A stretch of DNA of 64,000 nucleotides from Aalborgiella sp043740415. Its GTDB lineage: Bacteria; Pseudomonadota; Gammaproteobacteria; Burkholderiales; Burkholderiaceae_C. The stretch is taken from positions 1 to 64,000 of the forward strand of contig JAYUCJ010000152.1 in NCBI GenBank assembly GCA_043740415.1, written 5' to 3'. The notes beneath the pieces were generated by a model. That model did no database searches and was not told the DNA's origin. It saw only the letters and a program-made list of their open reading frames with translations. This document shows, piece by piece, positions 59,223 to 64,000 of this stretch. Position numbers and translations under genes: made by a program. Position 1 is the first letter of the stretch, and each line of letters starts with the position of its first letter.

Positions 59223-60143
59223 ATGCGAATTTTAAATTTTTTATACATTACTTCTGCATTAACGGTATTGGTTGGTTGTGTATCACCCATACAAACACCA
59301 GAAGAGGTTAGTAGAAATAATGACTTATTAGCTACTCAGATATTGCAATCAAAAAGCAAGAGCAGTCAAACTATACAAAATAAATCTCTCGATAATACTC
59401 CAACCATACAAAGGGTATCAGGTATTTACTTTGGATTAGCACTCGATGGTGTATCGCCAGCTTTTGAGGGTGATATTAAGCGAGTACAAAATTTATTTTT
59501 TGACGAAATTGCTAAGGGTCCTAGCTTGCTACTCAGCAATTCCGAAACAAATGAACAAATATACCCACGTGCGGATTTCAGAACCATCCCAGAGGCAGCA
59601 AAGGCTGTAGGGAATTACCGTGTTGAGCCCGATATCGGGTTAACAACACCGGGCCTAAAAGTGGTAGTTGTTTCATCACACGGCAGAGAAAAGCACTTGC
59701 GACTACGTGTAGGAAAAAATCGGATCCAAGGCGAAGTAAGTGATGCTTACCTCTTGAAACTACTTGCTGATATTGATGGCTCAAGCAAAACTCCTACGCT
59801 GTTGATTATTTCAGCCTGCCACTCGGGCTCTTTTATTCCACTTCTTGCTGCGCCCAATAGAATTATCATGACGGCAGCAGCCAGTGATAAATTATCATTT
59901 GGCTGTGGCACAGATTCTAAAAATACGGCATTTACTGAACACTTACTAGATCAAAACATTGACACGAAATTATCATTGCACAATCTTTTTGATAGTGCTT
60001 TAAAACGTATTTCCGATTTTGAAATAAAAATGAAAATCGCAACCTCATCACCACAAATATCTGTGGGTGCAAATATGCAGAGATTGTATGAAGCACGCAT
60101 TGAAGAGTGGGATAAAATTTTAACCAAAGAAAGAAAAGATTAA
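59223..60143 (+). CDS. C13 (legumain-like) lipoprotein peptidase
   Basis: A 306-residue lipoprotein (L-V-G-C, Cys ~19). The peptidase part shows the caspase-clan pair: V-V-V-V-S-S-H-G (His ~153) and L-I-I-S-A-C-H-S-G-S-F (Cys ~199), followed by A-A-A-S-D-K-L-S-F-G-C-G, the pattern of bacterial C13 members. Such enzymes cut after Asn or Asp. Anchored in the envelope next to peptide genes, it could process the exported peptides or their targets; this is inference. AT-rich. Its stop abuts peptide copy B. Confidence 0.78.
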   Translation: MRILNFLYITSALTVLVGCVSPIQTPEEVSRNNDLLATQILQSKSKSSQTIQNKSLDNTPTIQRVSGIYFGLALDGVSPAFEGDIKRVQNLFFDEIAKGPSLLLSNSETNEQIYPRADFRTIPEAAKAVGNYRVEPDIGLTTPGLKVVVVSSHGREKHLRLRVGKNRIQGEVSDAYLLKLLADIDGSSKTPTLLIISACHSGSFIPLLAAPNRIIMTAAASDKLSFGCGTDSKNTAFTEHLLDQNIDTKLSLHNLFDSALKRISDFEIKMKIATSSPQISVGANMQRLYEARIEEWDKILTKERKD

Positions 60144-60402
60144 ATACAAATAGTTAATTCCAAATTACTGTCCTATAAATGGCGGCAATACTCAATACCG
60201 AAATATACCAACCCCTGTCATTGCATCAATAGCGCAAGTATCCGCAAGAGCCCGAAACGTGATGCCTAGTAATGATGCTAACGGTGATACCGCGCCATAC
60301 TGCAACCAATACTCTCACAAAGCAGTTGCGTCTAAAAACGGTGACCGCAACGGTTTAGGTCAGCAATACAGTTGGGGAACTTGGTGGGATGATACGAATT
60401 GA
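60144..60402 (+). pseudogene. broken type 2 double-glycine peptide, copy B
   Basis: From GGC GGC at 60181 the frame reads G-G-N-T-Q-Y-R-N and ends G-D-R-N-G-L-G-Q-Q-Y-S-W-G-T-W-W-D-D-T-N, nearly the same as the intact copy at 61128. The start codon has become ATA (60144), next to the C13 stop, and one base is missing in the leader before GG, so a TAG is met at 60151 in the core frame. The core is intact, so the break is probably recent. Confidence 0.75.
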
Positions 60403-60427
60403 GTTTTTATGTGCATAAATGTGCCAC

Positions 60428-60470
60428 TAGCCGGCGTATTTATTGCCTAGACAGCTATATTATTTATAGC
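60428..60470 (-). repeat. dispersed two-hairpin repeat, copy 13
   Basis: Full copy (GGCGTATTTATTGCC, GCTATATTATTTATAGC) starting 26 bp after peptide copy B, upstream of the second CPBP-like gene. Confidence 0.88.
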
Positions 60471-60499
60471 AAAAATTTCATCTAATATCAAATAAAAAC

Positions 60500-60994
60500 A
60501 TGCAGAGTATCGCAAAAATTTACGGTTTTTTAATTTCTAACAAAATTTCATTCCCAAAATATATCGGCATTGTATTTTTAATAGAATTATTGTCAGCCAT
60601 ATTTCTTGCTTTACTTGTTTTTGTTTTCATTGACATCTTTGATTTAAATTACGCCGCATTTCCTGAGCACGATTTATCTTGGGGAACATTTTGGAAGGGA
60701 GTCGTTTTTGCACCTACTCTTGAAACCTATTTATTGATTTTAACTTTGCATATTTTGCGAAGTTTCGACATTCAAGGTTTAAAACTTGCAAGTATTGCTG
60801 CCATATTCTGGGGCGCATTACATGGGGTTCAAAGTTGGCCTTGGTTTTTTGCACCTGCATGGATATTTTTCATCTATTCAACGGCTTACGAAACATGGCG
60901 TTTGACATCTTTTAAGAAAGCTTATTTTGCCGCTGCTATTCCGCATGCTCTGAATAATTTGGTAGCCCTGTTCGCTAATAGCTACGACATCTAA
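60500..60994 (+). CDS. CPBP-like (CAAX protease-related) membrane protein
   Basis: A 164-residue membrane protein. CPBP pattern: A-P-T-L-E-T-Y-L-L (first site, one Glu, no Arg), F-W-G-A-L-H-G (second site) and P-H-A-L-N-N (third site). The last two are typical, the first is reduced, as in the gene at 57958, to which it is related (L-N-N near the end, Y-D-I final residues in both). Candidate immunity or processing protein. Its TAA overlaps an ATG that opens a copy of the C39 exporter start. Confidence 0.7.
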   Translation: MQSIAKIYGFLISNKISFPKYIGIVFLIELLSAIFLALLVFVFIDIFDLNYAAFPEHDLSWGTFWKGVVFAPTLETYLLILTLHILRSFDIQGLKLASIAAIFWGALHGVQSWPWFFAPAWIFFIYSTAYETWRLTSFKKAYFAAAIPHALNNLVALFANSYDI

Positions 60995-61161
60995 TGCGCG
61001 TCATCATTCAATCCGAAGCCAGCGAATGCGCGCTGGCTAGTTTGGCTATGGTTTGCAGTGCGCATGGGCTATCAGTCAATAAGAGAGTTTTTAAGAAAAT
61101 AATCTTTATTAATCAAAGGAGGATTTTATGGAGCAACTTAATAAATCAACATTGTCATTAA
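60994..61161 (+). pseudogene. truncated copy of the C39 exporter 5' end
   Basis: From the ATG that overlaps the CPBP stop, about 76 bp match the start of the exporter gene at 62406 with one mismatch, giving M-R-V-I-I-Q-S-E-A-S-E-C-A-L-A-S-L-A-M-V and C-S-A-H-G-L. After 61069 the match stops; the frame runs on through unrelated codons and ends at 61161, overlapping the start of peptide C. Only the catalytic Cys region of C39 is present. A remnant, marking where the exporter gene once began. Confidence 0.85.
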
Positions 61162-61388
61162 TATTGGGGGGCAATAACGTCCCGGGAAAAGTGCCGGCAG
61201 CTGTACTCGCATCAATGACGCAAGTATCCAGTAGAGTAAGTGATACATTACGGATTATGAATACGCATGACGATGCCGCGCCATACTGCAATCAATATTT
61301 ACACGTGGCTATTGCTCCAAAAAACGGTGACCGCAACGCCTTGGGGCAGCAATATAGCTGGGGCACTTGGTGGGATGATACACATTGA
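61128..61388 (+). CDS. double-glycine-leader peptide, type 2 (intact copy C)
   Basis: An 86-residue precursor with a strong AAAGGAGG 2-9 nt upstream. The leader M-E-Q-L-N-K-S-T-L-S-L-I-L-G-G has L-12, L-7, I-4 and GG as expected for C39 cleavage. The ~71-residue core contains A-P-Y-C-N-Q-Y, N-G-D-R-N-A-L-G-Q-Q-Y-S and ends W-G-T-W-W-D-D-T-H. Two damaged copies lie at 58857 and 60144. Likely exported by the C39 ABC protein; antibacterial activity is a guess. Confidence 0.82.
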   Translation: MEQLNKSTLSLILGGNNVPGKVPAAVLASMTQVSSRVSDTLRIMNTHDDAAPYCNQYLHVAIAPKNGDRNALGQQYSWGTWWDDTH

Positions 61389-61413
61389 GTTTTTAGAGGC
61401 AAGAATATACCGT

Positions 61414-61444
61414 TAGCCGACGTATTTATTGCCTAATATGCTAT
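61414..61444 (-). repeat. dispersed two-hairpin repeat, copy 14 (truncated)
   Basis: Keeps GACGTATTTATTGCC but the second hairpin breaks off after GCTAT. It lies 26 bp behind peptide C, the same place as copy 13 behind peptide B. The break probably marks the join with the dinD segment. Confidence 0.75.
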
Positions 61445-61517
61445 GAACTTTAATTATTTTATTTTGTGATGTCACATATTTTTCCACTTGCATTAGCCGC
61501 GTAACGATGGTAAATTA

Positions 61518-61533
61518 CTGTCATTAAACACAG
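61518..61533 (+). promoter_or_regulatory. LexA (SOS) box of dinD
   Basis: CTGTCATTAAACACAG matches CTG-N10-CAG with the extended CTGT/ACAG ends. It lies 22 nt upstream of the dinD ATG. DNA-damage control of this gene is expected from the family. Confidence 0.7.
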
Positions 61534-61554
61534 TAGTCAACCAAGGTAATTCAC

Positions 61555-62406
61555 ATGAAAATTCTTCCAACCGATTTCGATGGTCAATCTATCCGCCGCG
61601 TGTATGACGAGGACACTGAAATGTGGTGGTTTTCTGTGGTGGACGTGGTGCAGGTGCTGACGCAGCAGGCTGATGACTTGACGGCTCGCAAGTACTGGAA
61701 TCAGCTGAAACGCAGGCTTGAGAATGAAGGCAGCCAACTGGTGACAGACTGTCACCAGTTGAAAATGACAGCGGCAGATGGCAAACAACGCTTAACAGAT
61801 GCTGCAAGCGCCGAAACTTTGCTGCGTCTCGTTCAATCCGTCCCCAGCCCCAAAGCTGAACCCATCAAACTGTGGCTAGCTAAAACTGGCTATGAGCGTA
61901 TGCAAGAAATGGCAGACCCTGCGCTGTCTTTGAATCGTGCCCGCGAAACGTGGGAGCAACATGGGCGTAGCGACAAATGGATTCAGCAACGGATGACGGG
62001 ACAGGAAACCCGCAACAAATTGACTGACTATTGGCGTGAGCACGATGTCAAACCTGGTCAAGAGTTTGCTATTTTGACCAATATCATCCACCAAGCTTGG
62101 ACAGGCGTAAGCGTCAAAGAGCACAAAACTGCTAAGAATCTGACTAGCCATAACCTGCGCGACCACATGACTGAAGCAGAGCTTATTTTTACAGCTCTGG
62201 CTGAGCTATCTACGCGGCAGATTGCAGAGAACCGCCATGCAACGGGTTTACCCGAAAATGCCACGGCCGCCAAAGTGGGTGGCAGTATTGCACGCCAAGC
62301 ACGTCAGCAGCTAGAAAGCGAAACGAGCAAATCAGTGGTGACTAGCAGCAACTACTTGCCGCCAAAGAATACTAAGCTTCTCAAGCCCCAAAAACCGTCA
62401 CCTTAA
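61555..62406 (+). CDS. dinD: DNA damage-inducible protein D (BRO-N domain)
   Basis: A 283-residue DinD-like protein. The N-terminal BRO-type domain has R-R-V-Y-D-E-D-T-E-M-W-W-F-S-V-V-D-V, then Y-W-N-Q-L-K-R-R-L. The second part has R-A-R-E-T-W-E-Q-H-G-R-S-D-K-W-I-Q-Q-R, L-T-D-Y-W and the end G-G-S-I-A-R-Q-A-R. E. coli DinD inhibits RecA filament pairing. A LexA box precedes it. It splits the peptide genes from the exporter, and its TAA overlaps the exporter ATG. Confidence 0.88.
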   Translation: MKILPTDFDGQSIRRVYDEDTEMWWFSVVDVVQVLTQQADDLTARKYWNQLKRRLENEGSQLVTDCHQLKMTAADGKQRLTDAASAETLLRLVQSVPSPKAEPIKLWLAKTGYERMQEMADPALSLNRARETWEQHGRSDKWIQQRMTGQETRNKLTDYWREHDVKPGQEFAILTNIIHQAWTGVSVKEHKTAKNLTSHNLRDHMTEAELIFTALAELSTRQIAENRHATGLPENATAAKVGGSIARQARQQLESETSKSVVTSSNYLPPKNTKLLKPQKPSP

Positions 62407-64000
62407 TGCGCATCATCATTCAATCCGAAGCCAGCGAATGCGCGCTGGCTAGTTTGGCTATGGTTTGCAGTGCGCATGGGCTGCAGGTGGATTTGGCGGA
62501 TTTGCGGCGGCGGTTTGTGGTGTCTATCAAGGGCGCTACCATGCAGCAGCTGGTGCAGCATGCGGATGGGCTGAACTTTAGCTCACGCCCGCTGCGGTTG
62601 GAGCTGGATGAGCTTAGCCAGCTTCAACGGCCCTGCATTTTGCACTGGGGGCTGAACCATTTTGTGGTGTTGGTCAAGGTGCGTAAGAACCACATCGTGA
62701 TTTACGACCCTGCGGTGGGTGAGCGGCGGGTGGTGATGGAAGATGTGTCGCGGCACTTCACGGGTATTGCGCTGGAATTAACGCCGAATGCCAGTTTTGA
62801 GCCTAGCGACCAGCGACAGCGGGTGTCGCTTGCGGCGCTGACTGGTAAGGTGCTAGGGCTGAAGCGTTCGATGTTTCAGATATTTGCATTGGCCATGGTG
62901 TTGCAGCTTTTTGCCATTGCCGCACCGCTGTTGAACCAGCTGGTGGTGGACGATGCGATTGCGACGTATGACAAAGATTTACTCTCGGTGCTGATTGTTG
63001 GTTTTGCCTTGCTGATGTTGATTCAGACTTTGCTGGGCTTGGCGCGTAGCTGGATGGTGATGGCGCTGAGCATGTCGCTTAGCCTGCAGTGGACGAGCAA
63101 TGTGTTTAGCCACCTGCTGAAGCTGCCGATTGAGTATTTTGAAAAACGGCATTTGGGCGATGTGGTGTCGCGCTTTGGGTCTGTCAATACGATTCAAAAA
63201 ACGCTGACAAGCAGCTTGATTGAAGCGGTGCTGGACGGGTTGATGAGCGTTGCCGCACTGGGCATGATGCTGCTATATTCGCCGCTTTTGGCCGCCGTGG
63301 TAGTGGGCGCGGTAGTTATCTATGCGCTTTTACGCTGGGCGATGTACAAACCTTTTCGTGATGCGAGTGCGGAGCGTTTAGTGGTAGCTGCTAAAGAGAA
63401 TACGCATTTTCTAGAGTCGCTTCGCGCCATCACGCCGCTGAAACTCTTTGGGCGTGAAAACGAGCGCCGCGCACGCTGGCAAAACCTGCTGATTGATGTA
63501 CAAAACCGCGACATCAAAACCGCCAAAATGGGCATCGCGTTCAGCACGGCAAACACGTTTATTTCTGGCATTGAAAACTTGGTGGTACTTTGGTTGGGGG
63601 CAGGTTTGGCAATGCAAAGCTCGCCACAAGGACAAAGCAGCTTCACCATTGGTATGCTGTTTGCCTTCATCAGCTACAAAGGGCAGTTTTCTAGCCGCAT
63701 GGCGACCTTGATTAACTACTTTGTTGAAATCAAAATGCTGGGCTTGCATGCAGAGCGTTTGGCAGATATTGCGCTGACTGAGCCTGAAAAAGACGCCGTA
63801 CCTGACAACACGTTGCAGCATCTTGAACCCAAAATTGAACTCAAAAACGTAAGTTTTCGCTACGGGGAAGGTGAGCCTTGGCTACTGAAAGAAACCAACG
63901 TGGTGCTCAACGCCGGGGAAAGCGTGGCGATTGTGGGGGTGAGTGGCTGCGGTAAGACGACTTTGTTGAAGCTTATTTTGGGTTTGCAGCAAGTGGTGGA
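62406..64000 (+). CDS. C39-peptidase ABC exporter (bacteriocin type), partial
   Basis: An open frame from the ATG overlapping the dinD stop runs off the window: 531 codons. Residues 1-~125 are a C39 peptidase with Cys12 (S-E-A-S-E-C-A-L-A), His85 (W-G-L-N-H-F-V-V-L) and Asp101 (Y-D-P-A-V-G). Then come a ~6-helix ABC membrane domain and an ATPase domain with Walker A G-V-S-G-C-G-K-T-T-L near residue 512. The remaining motifs lie beyond the edge. It cuts leaders after Gly-Gly and exports the core, using the HlyD protein at 56487. Confidence 0.93.
   Translation, partial: MRIIIQSEASECALASLAMVCSAHGLQVDLADLRRRFVVSIKGATMQQLVQHADGLNFSSRPLRLELDELSQLQRPCILHWGLNHFVVLVKVRKNHIVIYDPAVGERRVVMEDVSRHFTGIALELTPNASFEPSDQRQRVSLAALTGKVLGLKRSMFQIFALAMVLQLFAIAAPLLNQLVVDDAIATYDKDLLSVLIVGFALLMLIQTLLGLARSWMVMALSMSLSLQWTSNVFSHLLKLPIEYFEKRHLGDVVSRFGSVNTIQKTLTSSLIEAVLDGLMSVAALGMMLLYSPLLAAVVVGAVVIYALLRWAMYKPFRDASAERLVVAAKENTHFLESLRAITPLKLFGRENERRARWQNLLIDVQNRDIKTAKMGIAFSTANTFISGIENLVVLWLGAGLAMQSSPQGQSSFTIGMLFAFISYKGQFSSRMATLINYFVEIKMLGLHAERLADIALTEPEKDAVPDNTLQHLEPKIELKNVSFRYGEGEPWLLKETNVVLNAGESVAIVGVSGCGKTTLLKLILGLQQVV

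Noticed and set aside
60992..62481. Transposon target-site duplication flanking peptide C-dinD
   Set aside because: 78 bp is far too long for a transposition duplication and no transposase or terminal inverted repeats are seen; recombination is more likely.
1..64000. tRNA, rRNA, insertion sequence with transposase, replication origin
   Set aside because: No cloverleaf, rRNA segment, transposase frame or DnaA-box cluster was recognised on reading both strands.

Overview
The window reads as chromosome from a betaproteobacterium of the order Burkholderiales, most likely a Rhodoferax/Polaromonas-like member of the Comamonadaceae. This rests on protein character and conserved neighbourhoods (tsaB-rimI-UDG; fmt-def divergent from LysM-dprA; yajC-secD-secF; purC/purE/purK/Sua5; rubrerythrin/Fe-S/DUF3501) and is an inference, since no rRNA or tRNA gene was recognised.

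Layout. 1-2501: TPR protein (cut by the left edge), small lipoprotein and a DUF4331 protein. 3052-6099: PKD lipoprotein and small membrane proteins. 6089-17395: housekeeping and transport (pyrF, EamA, UDG, rimI, tsaB, EamA, PBP4-type dacB, Gcr-type membrane protein, thiL, MFS). 17428-19098: two small membrane proteins and a VapBC-type pair. 19154-25346: tautomerase/LysR pair, MocR regulator, DUF2917, tsaC, purK, purE. 25432-31405: cnoX and then an accessory array of small modules, including three toxin-antitoxin pairs, ending at the 3' end of purC. 32538-35110: metal-handling trio with a CueO-like multicopper oxidase. 35136-53235: core genes (pyk, azlCD, fmt, def, LysM, dprA, secDF-yajC, smr, glmU, M20 hydrolase, SPFH/NfeD, amino-acid decarboxylase). 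53857-56273: DUF3501, Fe-S protein and a rubrerythrin that has lost its N-terminal half. 56487-64000: a peptide-secretion island that runs off the right edge.

Three things stand out. First, the right-hand island encodes a HlyD adaptor, a C39-peptidase ABC exporter, two intact small precursors with textbook double-glycine leaders (L-12, L-7, I/V-4, GG), two decayed precursor copies, two CPBP-like membrane proteins (candidate immunity or processing), a C13 (legumain-like) lipoprotein peptidase and a dinD gene with a LexA box. It looks like an unstudied bacteriocin or microcin locus assembled by repeated duplication. Second, the last ~65 bp of purC is repeated at 28452, 29098, 29973 and 30714, and a gene module lies between each pair of copies. 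Similarity to live purC falls with distance, as if modules had been stacked one after another at the purC 3' end. Third, a ~42-bp two-hairpin repeat occurs 14 times. Six copies lie in frame inside conserved genes (UDG, thiL, tsaC, cnoX, fmt, glmU), often encoding A-I-N-T-P. A second palindromic repeat family sits in frame inside the HlyD gene.

All functional calls come from reading motifs and context; no database search was run.
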